A program made the position numbers and the translations under genes. A DNA stretch of 64,000 bases, taken from the NCBI RefSeq assembly GCF_021155775.2, contig NC_060233.1:9984782-10048781 (forward strand), given 5' to 3'. This document shows positions 44,201 to 52,581 of the stretch, piece by piece (within the stretch, counting starts at the first letter, position 1; every line of letters starts with the position of its first letter). The stretch comes from Neodiprion pinetum (lineage: Eukaryota > Arthropoda > Insecta > Hymenoptera > Diprionidae). Below the pieces are notes generated by a model. That model was not told where the DNA came from, ran no database searches, and saw only the letters and a list, made by a program, of their open reading frames with translations.

Positions 44201-47200
44201 GCAACAATATAATTCTGTCTGTTCGTGAAGTTGTTTCAATACAATCAGAAATAATTTTTCTCCACTTGATCAATTTACGCTGTGATTTCAACTTTTGTCA
44301 TGAAAGGTCAGATATAATCATGATAATTATTATTGTTGCTATTATTACTATTTTTTTACACTGGAGTACATTTTTACCACCCACGTGTCGAGTATAATCT
44401 TGATCACGTTTTAGCTGAACTAAAAATTTATCTCACTGTTACACATATCTGAAATAATCTGCATTATGACGATATTCCTGAGGAACAACATTTTTAGACC
44501 ATTTATTACCGAAAAATACACACGCGTTTTCGGATTCCGTTAAAAAACGGCTCGTTTTATTAGTGGAAAAATTCTCCAAAAATCGTCCGAGTCAGATTTT
44601 GGCTAATGATAATGTATTTGCGTGTCGCTAAATTACAAGATTCACCATCGATAAATTAAAAAGATTTTACAATTGTGATTTATTCTACCAATTACCAAGT
44701 AACCGAAGAGAAAATTTTTCTCTGAACTATTTGCAATTAATCTATTAATTTAGATATTTCATCAAATTTCGTCACATTCGATTTGAATCTTGCGATACCT
44801 GCTGGACTAAACTAGACAGTTTTGAAAAAATGAAAAACCTGTACGAAGCGCGATCCATAAATGGTATAGATTTTTTTTTACAGCCTTGAAAATTGCGTTG
44901 TATATCATCAACGTTGCGGGAGATTTGCAATGACGTGGTAAAAGGGAGAAAATGGTCAGGGTGACAGGGATTGAAGCAATTCCATGGGATTGAAGAGATT
45001 AAACAACGCACCTCCGGCTCCGCATGCAGGCTAATCTTGGTTTTATTAGTTTCCTTTCATTCGGTTCGACACGTGGGGCACAGCTTTGCTTTTGGGAATT
45101 ATTCCGCACCCCCTGCGGTGCAGGTACGTAGATACGTGTGAGTGAAATGTTGAAAGGTAAAACGTTGCAGCGATATCAGCAGAAATTCCCGCCGGCTTAT
45201 AACGAGGAAAATGTGAATAAATAAATCAAAAAAAAAAAAAAAAAAAGAAAATGTAAAAATAAATAACACCCGAACGAAATCGATTCGAATACATCACTTT
45301 GTTAGATTAGACTCGTTCGGGTGAATTTAACATTTTTCATCCGACGGTCAACCGGCGGGCATTGTAAATACCAGGATGCACTGATCGACCTGATCGCGAC
45401 ATGCGGCTTGTCCAAAGAGTTCCGATCGAATTACCCAACCCAACCCAACCGAATGATTGGTAGCTCAAATGGAACCAGTTCAGCACTGCAGGGTAATTTC
45501 AATTCACGTACGATTGCAATATATTATTTCGTCCGTTCTATTTACATTACATATATTTATAGGGAAAATTCCGTGTCAAATCGACACCAAAGATTTTCCC
45601 TCAACATTTTCGATTCGCTTGCACGATTTTTCATACGATTTTACGGATTCAAAAAAGGTCTACGGAATTTTTTCAAATTTTTCCCTCCAGCCTTTAATTT
45701 TCTATGATTAATCAATTAAATACAAAAGTGGCATTATTTTTTTTTTTTAGTCTCTTTTACGGTCTCAAAATAACGCTCCTGAATTTTTTCAGATATTTCC
45801 CTCCAATCGTTAATTTTCTATGATTATTCAAATCCGTTTAGATATTGCCATTTTTTTTAAATTTCAAAAATCTTATTTTTCATTCCCATCATTCTGACAC
45901 CCGTTCCACGATGGGACTATTTTTTCTTTCATCTTCTTTCGGCACTTTTAACGTTTTGAACAAACGAAACACCATGTTCCAATGTTTCGAAAATTCTCAA
46001 AATCTTTGTACGCAAGGAGGCGCACGATTTTTTAGAATTTTTCGAGAATTTTCCAAACGTTGAAACATGGGACGGGTCTCAGAATGATCGGGATGAAAAA
46101 TAACATTTTTGAGATTTTTAAAAAAATGCCAATTTTTAAACGGGTTTGAATAATCGTAGAAAATTAACGTTTGGGGGGGAAAAAAAAAACTGAAAAAATT
46201 CAGGAGTTCTTTTTTGATACCGTAAAATCGTATGAAAAATCGCGAAGCGAATCGAAAATGGTGTGGGAGAATAATTGGTCGAGGTGACATGGAATTCCCC
46301 ATATATATAGGCAACATTTGAATACGAAACGCACGTGAAATTCTTGTAAATTTATATGCGGATACACGCGTGCAGCCGAACGTGCTAATTTGCACAGTGG
46401 TTACCCATCGGCACGCGATCTGATATATTTATTACAGTTTGTGTATCGTCAGTTTATATTTCCCAACGGCTAGCTAATTATAGGAAAAGCGATCGCAGCG
46501 TTGTTTTTTTTTTTTATTTTTTTGTTTTTCTTCCTCATTTTCATTTGCAAATATCTGTATAATCAATCATCTTGCGTAACGATTATTTGCGAAGGTATAT
46601 CAATATGAATGTTTGTTACAAAGAAACTTTGAATGCATGTTTTCTGATCGTTTTTAAAACAAACTCCTTGAATTTAGCTCGTTTTTTCACGCAGATTTAT
46701 TGCTACTAAAGAATTGATATTCGAACCGATGATAATTGCAATTCTTCACAGTATCAGTTTTCTATCGTTTTCTTTAGGCTGAATTGAAAATCCTTTAAAT
46801 CTTTGAGTCGTAAGTAAGTGAGTATTTCTACCAGCTATTTCATATCCATTTTTTTTACATTCAGAGAACTTTTCAACACATCTTCTCGCTCTTTTCTGCT
46901 ATTTCTGATAATATACTAGTGGGTTTTTAACACTTGAGATTAGTCATTGTAATATAACGTAAATTATTGTTCTCAGAAACAAATTGACTGAAAAATATCG
47001 TGAAAATTGAAGGGATAATTGATTTTCGAAAAAGTTACCCCTCTACACGTATACATGTTTTACATAAATTATAAGTTTTCCGGGTCGCTGATTACGAATC
47101 TGTAATCGGATTTCGAAAATTCAAGATGGCGGGTCAAATATGTCGGCGCGAAAATTTCAAATTCCATAGAATCAGGAGAAAAAACTCTGTCCGGAAGTTT

Positions 47201-50200
47201 TTGGGGTCACTGATGACGAATCCAAAATAAGGTTTCGAAAATTCAATACGGCGAATGTAATCAACGACCCTGAAAACTCCTGCACAGAGTTTCTTGATCG
47301 GATTTAATTGAATTTCAAATTTTCCTCCGCCGTATTGGATCCACCGCCTTGATTTTTTAAAATCTGATTCGAGATTCGTAATCACCGCAGATGTCAAATA
47401 TCACAGACTACTATGTTCTCATGAAAATTGCCTCGGCACAATAACGTTTAACTCAAAGGAATAAACTCCATGAAATTCCGTTTTTGATATGGCGTAATTT
47501 CCGGTAAAAACAAAAAAAAAATTCGTAACAGCATCTTATCCAGTCGCACTTTGTGTCAATTTGATGAAATCGGCACAGTTTCATCAAACGACAGAAGTTA
47601 TACATCCGGAAAAAATTCTTTCGTATTTTTTACCGCTGTACGTCGATCGGTGAATACGAAAAATCATTTCTTCGTGTTCGATACGCGGCTGATCCGACGA
47701 AATCTCTCCGTCCCGAGCGCATGTCGGCATATGTCGTGCAAGTGACGTTGGTAGAGCCTGCAAAGTTACACGGGTCGGTTATAACTTGGATATTCTAGGT
47801 CTGTGGGCAGCATGCTTTGGAGATAAACCGAGTATCGTGTCCCGTCAGATGCAGCATATACCACAGCTAACAGGATGGCTGGCTGGTTGGTAACCGTATA
47901 GGCACCTATGTAACCGTATATAATGTGTGGGTACAGCCATCAGTGCGGTGTCTGTATCAATGTTGCATGAAGAGGTATCGTCTTGGACGTGAAGCCGTTA
48001 CGGGGGCTCGGGAAATGTCACAATGACACTTGCGAGGATGAAACTTGAATTTGGGAAATTTTGGCGATGTTGCAAAAAGGCCTCGATACCTAAATTTGAC
48101 TCTTTGGTTCAAAGTGGATCGATGAAAATCTCCCCAAAAGCACAGGTCTCTGAAGTTTGCTTTGAATTTTATTTAAAATATGCTTGGTTGGGTGGTTTTT
48201 CATCAGCTTTTAGTCTTGTAAAGAAAACCGGTGTCAGTTGTAAGAGGGTGAGAGGGAGAGTCCGCCGTATTGCGGATAAAATGTGAACCAATTTGGACAT
48301 TTTCAAGGAGTTACTTATCCTGCTTTTGTTCGCTAACGTTTTGCAGAATTTATGCAAATTTTACTTGTGATCGGGTGGAGTTCAAGTTGCGAATTTTAAA
48401 AGTTCCGAAAGCGCCACTAATTTCGAATTATTTGGTCGCGAAACTTTAAGTGAAAATATCAAACTTTTACAAAACAACGAAGTTTCGAATGATCGGAAAC
48501 CAGAAGGTTTAAAGTTCCGAAGTGTAGGATTCCGAAAAGTGAAGTTCCGGTAAAGTTAAAGTTCAAAAGTTATAACATACTCACGTAGCGCAGTTTACTC
48601 GACGAGTGGGTATAAAAAATGAGAAAATCAGAACGACTAGGATCCCGAACGTGAAAATATCGAAAATCCAAAACAAAGTAAGATCAAAGTGGTGAAATTT
48701 CACCAAGCCTGAAATTCACATTTCAGGGCTGAATTGACCAACTCTAATTTTGATTCCTACTTTTTGATATTGTTTTTCCACCTATAAAGCTCCTGAATTT
48801 TTTTTCCGAACCTTGGAACTCCGCAGTTATTTTGTTCGTTCTAAAAATTTTTTCACAAATATTCTGTACTTCGCGAGGATAGTTTTGAACAGTCAGTTTG
48901 AAACCGACTACGATTCGGTTTCAGGGACGTGAAACGATTATTGTACACATGAATTAATTTTTTTTTTATTTTTTTCTTCTCGTACTTGTGTCATTCATTA
49001 CTTCATGTACTACATAATTTCGCAAACTTTAGATATATTGATGATTTTTGAATAGTACTCTCGAAAAATGTATAAGATTCCGTCGAAGTGATTCTCAAAC
49101 TTTCTCTACTCAAAGACTAACATAACTCAAAAACCGAACAATATTTCAGTTTTACCACATACCTGTTTCAAATATTTTTCTACCAATGAAACGATAAAGG
49201 TTGCTCAAACATCTTCTCATTTTCGTATTCAAGCATTTATTCTTCTTCGTACGGTAATAAAAAAAAAATGTGGGAAATTTATGTGAACGTGGTTTAGCCT
49301 TTTTATACTGCAAGGACTAGCATATTTCCAAGGGATGGTGGACATAAATAAATTCGGATTTACACTGACGTGAATTAGTCAGATTTGAAGGAAAGCTTAC
49401 AATTACGCGTCTGAATGTGACTGACTGTACTTCGCGTAGTATTTTTGCCAAGGTCGCGAATTTCTTCGAAGGTTCTAAACGGTCTCGGCATATTTCAAAT
49501 GCCTTTATCATTATCCTCGTCCCTCTTTACGCCCCTTCAATATCCGGGTAAAAGCTCATATGGATCATTCAATGGCAACCATTTTCGAATTTCCGACAGA
49601 CAAATAATATGTTGCTGCTAACGCAACGTTACAACATTTTTCTTCTTTTTTTTTTCAAAACAATCCAATTCACAAAACTAATAAAAGAGTCTGAAGATTT
49701 GAAGATTTGATATAATATTACAAAGCAAAATCGATTCATTTTACTGCATCAACTAAATTTTTCTTCATTCAACTAACAATAAATAATTTTTCATTTCACA
49801 CTTATATGCAAATATTTCTTTTCGTTCGAATGAAATTCACTTGAAAGTCGACCATTTCCTTAAATCAAACGAACTCAAGTCAGCTAAAATTTTTCTTCGG
49901 CGTTGAATTTGATCGCGAAAACGACATTTTAATTTTTTAATCTTGTAGTCGTCATAATTTACGTATCATTAATTTTCAGGTACAATTTCGGAAGTGATTT
50001 TTTTCCGTAAGGAACAAGAAGAACAGAAATGCTTTCACCGCTCACGCAAATTTCAGATAACGTACGAAAAAATAAATTGGAATTTTTGCGGTTTCGGTAT
50101 CACCAATCGAATAATTTTCTTCTTTTATCGCTGAATCAGACGCGAATCAGCCACTCGAAACGACGATAATTCGTCCGGCTGTATAGAAGAAACCAAACAC

Positions 50201-52581
50201 GCAGACAGAAAATCGCCCCAGGCATTTTCACATCTATACAATAAATGTATATGTAAGTATATATAGATATAAGGTATAATATGGACTGAAGTAAGAAATT
50301 GCGTGACAAGGTAAAGTAACGCATAAGAGCAAAGCGATTGGAGAAACGTATAAAAGAAAATTACCCCTCTAACCGAAGGCTAATGGTACACCTATGATAG
50401 CCGAGCACTCAATCCGATGAGAGGTTCCTATGTATACATACATACACAACTATCATTGAGAACATCTTCACCCAGAAAGTATACCGCGCACGTTGCATCG
50501 GCAGTAACAATGAGCGAAAAGCTGGTAAGTGCTAAAAAGCGAATCAATTAAAGTGTCGAAAAGTGAAAATATGGACTAAATATCAAAATATGGAATCACA
50601 AGCAGAAAAAAATCGATTCGCTCAAAGTGGAAGTTGAATATCGTGACTTGAATACGTAATTATTTTTCTGTTATAAACCATTGTTATTATATTGTTAATA
50701 TTCTGGCCTTTACATTCTCCATTATCAGATATACTCGTATAATATTCGATTGAATTAACTGGTAAATTTTTCACTTTCTCGTGAGTTGATCAGTTGAATT
50801 ATTAATTACCCCAATCCCAATCAATAATGTTATGTGTTATTGTTTAGATTTGGCATATTATGATTTCATTTTTCATTAAAAAAAATCCGTCCAATCTTCA
50901 ATTTTCAGTTACCGAATGGATTTTGTCAACTATCATTGTACGTGGTGATTTTTTGTTCCAATGTACCTATTTTTCGCTATCATCGAATCCGGTTTATCGC
51001 TCCTGCGATCACGCCACCTTTTTAACATGTGACTTTTTTTCGTTAAAAGTGCATTCAAAGTTGCTTTAAATCGAGTCTAACCTTCGAGTTGAAACGAGCT
51101 TTGAAAAATCTTACTCCGTGCATTAATGTCGACAAAAATTTCGCACAGCCGATCACATAATCGACGATTTAGAATTACAAGGCATGTGAAGATATTCGGA
51201 AGCTGCTATTGATTCATCACAGTATAAAATTCCTGAAAGTTTCGCCAGGAATCTCTTTGAAGATGCCAAATATTTATATAATCGTAAAATTCTTGTCAAA
51301 AATCACGTACAATATTATAACGCACTGCCTTCTTTTATCTTCCCGTCAAATTTGTTTCATCCGAGGTAAACGGGCATCCCTTTCTTTTCCTGCATCAAGG
51401 GGATATAACATATATAAATACACCCAGTGTGAAACAACGTGCGGATTTTCTACTCAGCGTTATCAAACGTCAAATTCAGGTCCAGTTGGTCGGAAATTTC
51501 ACGTTTAATCCTATTTTTTTCTTCTTCGTCTCATCCTTCTTTAATTTTACAATTTATTGTAGAAAATTTCTTGACAGATACGAAAACTACATGGTTTCAA
51601 ATAACACACCCTACGATGCTCTTCAGCTGTGCAGTTCATCTTCTCCCTCTCGAATATCCGATGAAAACGGTCACCTTTTTCCCGATTGTTATTTCCATTG
51701 TTTTTTAACGTGAATTTTGAACACATGCTCCATTTCCAGCTCCGATCACGCGTTCATAATACTACTCAATTCGTTCGGCCCGCTATAACCGATCAGTGGA
51801 AATAAATGAAACGGACGTACGTTTGGCCGCGGTGATTCTGACAATCACAGGTTCAACTTTTTCCACGAGTCGGTTACGTTGGCAATGCAAAATCAGACCG
51901 CAGCGCCACCGCCGGTCGGTTGCGGACCAAGCTCAGTCTCTGTAAACGTAACATAACCCATGAACGTCGAATTTGGTACTTTTGTGGTAGATTCGACGAT
52001 CATGTGTTGTATTATATTTCGTACTGTCAAATTTTGTGTTCTTAGGTTAGATTCGACGGCCGTGGGTTATATTATATTTCTTACTTTCAAATTTTGTAGT
52101 TTTAGGTTAGAATCGACGGTCATGGGTTATATTATATTTCGGACTATCAAACTTCGTGTTTGTAGATCAAATTCAACGATCATAGGTTACGTTATGTTTT
52201 TTATCGTCAAATCTCATATTTTCAGGTCAGATTCGACGGTTATGGATTATGTTATGTTCACAAATATTGAGCTAGTTCCGCGACCGGCCGGCGGTGGCGC
52301 TGCGGTCTAATTCTGCATTGCCAACCTAACCGACTCCTCGAAAAAATGATTCTTCTCAGAATCGTTGTAGCCAAGTATACCGACAAGTTTTCCGACCTTT
52401 GCATGGATAAAAGTTTCTCAATTATTCATTCGTGGTGCAATTTTCGTCGTTACTCACCGATGACAGTCGTCAGGATCATCAGGCCCAAAACGACGGCCGT
52501 AAATATTGCCGCGAGATTACTGGCCGCATTCTCCGTCGACGTGGTCGAAGCGTTGCCGTCGGTGCTAAGATTGCTCTCCAT
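17635..52581 (-). CDS. 5-HT1: 5-HT1-type serotonin receptor (GPCR), six coding exons
   Basis: Joining exons 52581-52458, 42328-42195, 25177-25031, 24377-24222, 21403-21243 and 18070-17635 gives 1158 nt, 385 residues plus TGA, in frame. The N-terminus is short, with N-glycosylation sites at N4 and N10. TM1 covers about 24-52 (N43), TM2 60-84 (D71), TM3 99-121 (C99, amine-binding D106, D123-R124-Y125), TM4 143-160 (W150), TM5 188-208 (P198, Y206), TM6 308-330 (E303, CWLP with W321), TM7 341-363 (NPLIY from N358). Helix 8 follows with a likely palmitoylated C378. C99 and C178 form the expected loop disulfide. The TM6-TM7 stretch with FSPEFRQAFKR and the TM3 stretch TSSDVLCCTASILHLVAIA are typical of insect 5-HT1 receptors, which by family knowledge couple to Gi and lower cAMP in neurons. 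Insects may carry 5-HT1A and 5-HT1B paralogues and I cannot tell which this is. The third intracellular loop is short, about 90 residues. An octopamine or tyramine receptor is less likely. Confidence 0.93.
18071..21242 (-). other. Intron 5 of the receptor gene
   Basis: The intron is 3172 bp, donor gtaaaa (21242-21237) and acceptor cgcag (18075-18071). Apart from the short repeat family at 18154-18374 and a T-run near 19688, I see nothing. In particular, no further exon encoding a basic or Ser-rich loop-3 segment was recognised, but a small one could be missed. Confidence 0.6.
18154..18374. repeat. Four copies of a 20-25 bp repeat, one inverted
   Basis: The core TTGCATARATGCAGGCG occurs on the plus strand at 18244-18267, 18308-18333 and 18351-18374, each followed by ATTT. 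It occurs inverted at 18154-18174. Copies are 40-65 bp apart. The inverted copy abuts the upstream end of the open frame of exon 6 and supplies its first codons (MQA), which argues that this stretch is intronic. Confidence 0.8.
21243..21403 (-). CDS. 5-HT1: 5-HT1 receptor exon 5: TM5 and start of intracellular loop 3
   Basis: The exon is 161 nt and encodes residues 188-240 plus two bases of codon 241. It starts IFATCATFYVPLLVILF directly after the acceptor cgtatcag, and contains P198 (5.50) and Y206 (5.58). The ligand-facing positions 5.42, 5.43 and 5.46 read A, T and T. The cytoplasmic end is basic (AARRRIRKRPG), as expected for G-protein contact. The donor AAAAG|gtaaaa is moderate. An in-frame TAA lies inside it, so the frame must end here. 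A weaker phase-0 alternative, CTG|gtcagc, lies 11 nt upstream. Confidence 0.9.
22257..22323 (+). repeat. Small hairpin repeat, copy A
   Basis: The sequence has inverted ends, AACTAATTTTCATTTT and AAAAAATGAAAATAGTT, around a shared core GAACTACATTTTTCG. The same arrangement occurs at 27766-27832 (same strand) and 63709-63773 (opposite strand). Confidence 0.6.
23248..23271. repeat. (TTCC)n microsatellite
   Basis: Six tandem tetranucleotide units. Confidence 0.95.
24222..24377 (-). CDS. 5-HT1: 5-HT1 receptor exon 4: TM4 and extracellular loop 2
   Basis: The exon is 156 nt, phase 0 at both ends, and encodes residues 136-187. The acceptor is gggtttcag and the donor gtaagt. It begins ARNPRRIG, continuing loop 2 from NYIQ in exon 3. 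It then carries TM4 with W150 and P160, the family hallmark SLAPQLGWKDP, and the loop-2 cysteine C178 in GKCVVSQD. The insect 5-HT1 pattern of APQ-GWKDP-YL-RI is fully kept. Confidence 0.96.
24378..25030 (-). other. Intron 3 of the receptor gene
   Basis: The intron is 653 bp, donor gtaaga, acceptor gtttcag. It is the shortest intron of the gene, and nothing else is seen in it. Confidence 0.9.
25031..25177 (-). CDS. 5-HT1: 5-HT1 receptor exon 3: extracellular loop 1, TM3, DRY
   Basis: The exon is 147 nt, phase 0 at both ends, and encodes residues 87-135. I chose the acceptor ttccag (next base 25177) over the nearer ctgcag (next base 25164), because only the former keeps the frame after exon 2 and yields INSAGWSLGPELCDMW, which matches insect 5-HT1 loop 1. 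It holds the disulfide cysteine C99, the amine-binding aspartate D106 and the DRYW motif at 123-126. The donor is gtaaga. The next intron is only 653 bp. Confidence 0.96.
27766..27832 (+). repeat. Small hairpin repeat, copy B
   Basis: It resembles copy A at 22257-22323: CTCATTTTCATCTTG, then GATTACATTTTTCAATAATGG, then TAAGAAATGAAAATGGTTAG. It is the most diverged of the three. Confidence 0.5.
28400..28620. repeat. Possible remnant of the ATGGCGG interspersed repeat
   Basis: The stretch TTAATCCAAAATGGCGGATC with flanking T-rich and CGAAAT words resembles single units of the 47080-47392 repeat. Nothing else supports it. Confidence 0.25.
29218..29282. repeat. (TC)n microsatellite
   Basis: A pyrimidine tract, mostly CT units with TTCC and TATC interruptions. 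Confidence 0.9.
29566..29666. repeat. Poly-T and poly-A runs facing each other
   Basis: Two T-runs (about 29566-29600, one A between) and an A-run (about 29646-29666) flank roughly 45 bp of unique sequence. The transcript could fold. The open frames here are artefacts of the runs. Length may be unreliable in assembly. Confidence 0.6.
30693..30859. repeat. Compact inverted repeat: 72-bp arms, 23-bp loop
   Basis: The arms 30693-30764 and 30788-30859 are inverted copies with about four differences in 72. They are GC-richer than the surroundings, with CGCGAGCCACGCTTCGCCGTC shared in the core. Open frames of about 100 codons exist on both strands and share the peptide ASHASPSDRQPKL, which is a by-product of the palindrome. 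It could be a tiny MITE or a hairpin-RNA locus. No target duplication is obvious. Confidence 0.85.
32639..32984. promoter_or_regulatory. Two NRF-1-like palindromes in intron 2
   Basis: CTGCGCATGCGCG occurs at about 32639-32651 and TTGCGCATGCGCGG at about 32972-32985. The core TGCGCATGCGC matches the known palindromic NRF-1 (insect Ewg) site. The interval is GC-richer than its surroundings and holds an open frame without recognised motifs. It might be an internal promoter or enhancer, but two sites are weak evidence. Confidence 0.25.
35193..35238. repeat. Short minisatellite of TTGATTC units
   Basis: About six imperfect 7-8 bp units (CTTGATTC, CCTGACTC) in tandem. Confidence 0.75.
37311..37910 (+). 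pseudogene. Decayed LINE-type reverse transcriptase fragment
   Basis: An 84-codon frame at 37374-37625 reads GFRKYRRTLS, then RVTILIL, then KAFDSFNHKLIFIKLKRC. This matches the conserved run of non-LTR retrotransposon reverse transcriptases (GFRK-ST, D-SKAFD--NH-LL-KL). Further on, in other frames, come GVLQGS at about 37660 and the catalytic SADDLQMYLQ at 37752-37781. Weaker similarity may run upstream to 37311 and downstream to about 38300. Stops and frame changes show it is dead. The clade is Jockey/CR1-like by impression only. No endonuclease, poly-A tail or target duplication was located. Confidence 0.75.
38960..39004. repeat. A-rich (AAAT)n tract
   Basis: A run of A with regular single T interruptions. 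Confidence 0.7.
42195..42328 (-). CDS. 5-HT1: 5-HT1 receptor exon 2: end of TM1, loop 1, TM2
   Basis: The exon is 134 nt and encodes residues 43-86 after completing the split G42. It is preceded by the acceptor tctgtttcag and followed by the donor gtgagt, ending in phase 0. It carries N43 (1.50) and the TM2 core NYLIVSLAVADLMVACLVMP with D71 (2.50), the conserved sodium-site aspartate. The reading frame differs from the longer open frames over this locus, so it is easily missed without homology. A foldback repeat begins only about 120 bp upstream of its acceptor. Confidence 0.95.
42450..43217. mobile_element. Foldback element with GGGGCGGGG ends (fullest copy)
   Basis: The left end GGGGCGGGGTTGAAATTTTC (42601) and the right end, which finishes CATCCCCGCCCC (43217), are inverted copies extending about 85 bp inward; both include GTAGCGAAACTT. 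The centre has a GTGAAATTTCACC palindrome. A flanking piece at 42450-42540 is an inverted, diverged copy of 43000-43105 (shared CCGAAAATTCAAGTT), so the insertion is composite. There is no coding capacity. It belongs to one family with 16605-16990 and 48376-48725. Confidence 0.75.
43830..43856. repeat. (AT)n microsatellite
   Basis: About 12 AT units with one GT. Confidence 0.85.
45557..46308. mobile_element. Foldback element, about 750 bp
   Basis: The left end GGAAAATTCCGTGTCAAATC and the right end read in reverse (GGGGAATTCCATGTCACCTC) match. Inward both share CATTTTCGATTCGCTT and CGATTTTTCATACGATTTTA. The palindrome continues to a centre near 46020, where TTTCGAAAATTCTC faces GAGAATTTTCC. 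The left arm carries a duplicated 100-bp segment (45650-45715 and 45755-45830, both ending TTAATTTTCTATGATTA). It is non-autonomous and no TSD was identified. Confidence 0.75.
47080..47392. repeat. ATGGCGG-type repeat: two direct units and one inverted
   Basis: Unit 1 (about 47080-47195) and unit 2 (about 47197-47285) share the order GGGTC-CTGAT-ACGAATC, TTTCGAAAATTCAA and a GGCG word. The stretch 47325-47392 is an inverted copy of the start of unit 1 (GATTACGAATCT, then a CCGCC word). It is a decayed interspersed repeat without coding capacity. Confidence 0.6.
48376..48725 (-). mobile_element. Reverse-oriented partial copy of the GGGGCGGGG family
   Basis: It corresponds to the complement of about 42830-43200. 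It has TTCCGAAAGCGCC near the outer end, then CAGTTTACTCGACGAGTGGGT, AAATCAGAACGAC, AAGATCAAAGTGGTGAAATT and a TTTCACC palindrome. The GGGGCGGGG tip has decayed to GATCGGGTGGAG or been lost. Confidence 0.7.
51834..52363. mobile_element. Inverted-repeat element enclosing five 60-bp tandem repeats
   Basis: The arms (about 51866-51930 and 52279-52340) share GAGTCGGTTA, GGCAATGC, CAGACCGCAGCGCCACC and GCCGGTCG in inverted order; weaker pairing may reach GATTCTGA and TCAGAATC at the outer ends. Between them, 51961-52260 is exactly five units of 60 bp, each with TCAAATT-GT, AGGT-AGATTCGACGG and GGTTATATTATATTTC. Because 60 is a multiple of three, an open frame of 116 codons with a 20-residue repeat results. 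I regard it as incidental. The right end is 94 bp from the exon-1 donor. Confidence 0.85.
52458..52581 (-). CDS. 5-HT1: 5-HT1 receptor exon 1: N-terminus and most of TM1
   Basis: The exon encodes residues 1-41 plus the first base of G42. The ATG sits in a good context (A at -3, G at +4), and an in-frame TGA lies upstream at 52660-52662 with no other ATG between, so the start is well supported. The first 23 residues are Ser/Thr/Asn-rich, with glycosylation sites NLS (4-6) and NAS (10-12). TM1 begins at about residue 24 (AAIFTAVVLGLMILTTVI). The exon ends at a consensus donor, gtgagt, in phase 1. The split glycine joins exon 2 to make the TM1 motif GNVFVIAAI. Part of the 5' UTR must lie upstream, but its extent and any further exon cannot be seen. 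Confidence 0.92.

Larger units (their letters stand above)
42329..52457 (-). other. Intron 1 of the receptor gene
   Basis: The intron is 10,129 bp, donor gtgagt at 52457-52452, acceptor ctgtttcag at 42337-42329, phase 1. It is unusually rich in inverted-repeat elements: 42450-43217, 45557-46308, 47080-47392, 48376-48725 and 51834-52363. No internal gene was recognised. The frames at 51209-51713 have no motifs. Confidence 0.88.

Noticed and set aside
51960..52310. 116-codon frame with a 20-residue repeat as a novel repeat protein
   Set aside because: The frame is a direct result of the 60-bp unit length inside an inverted-repeat element; units differ by amino-acid-changing substitutions with no sign of coding constraint.
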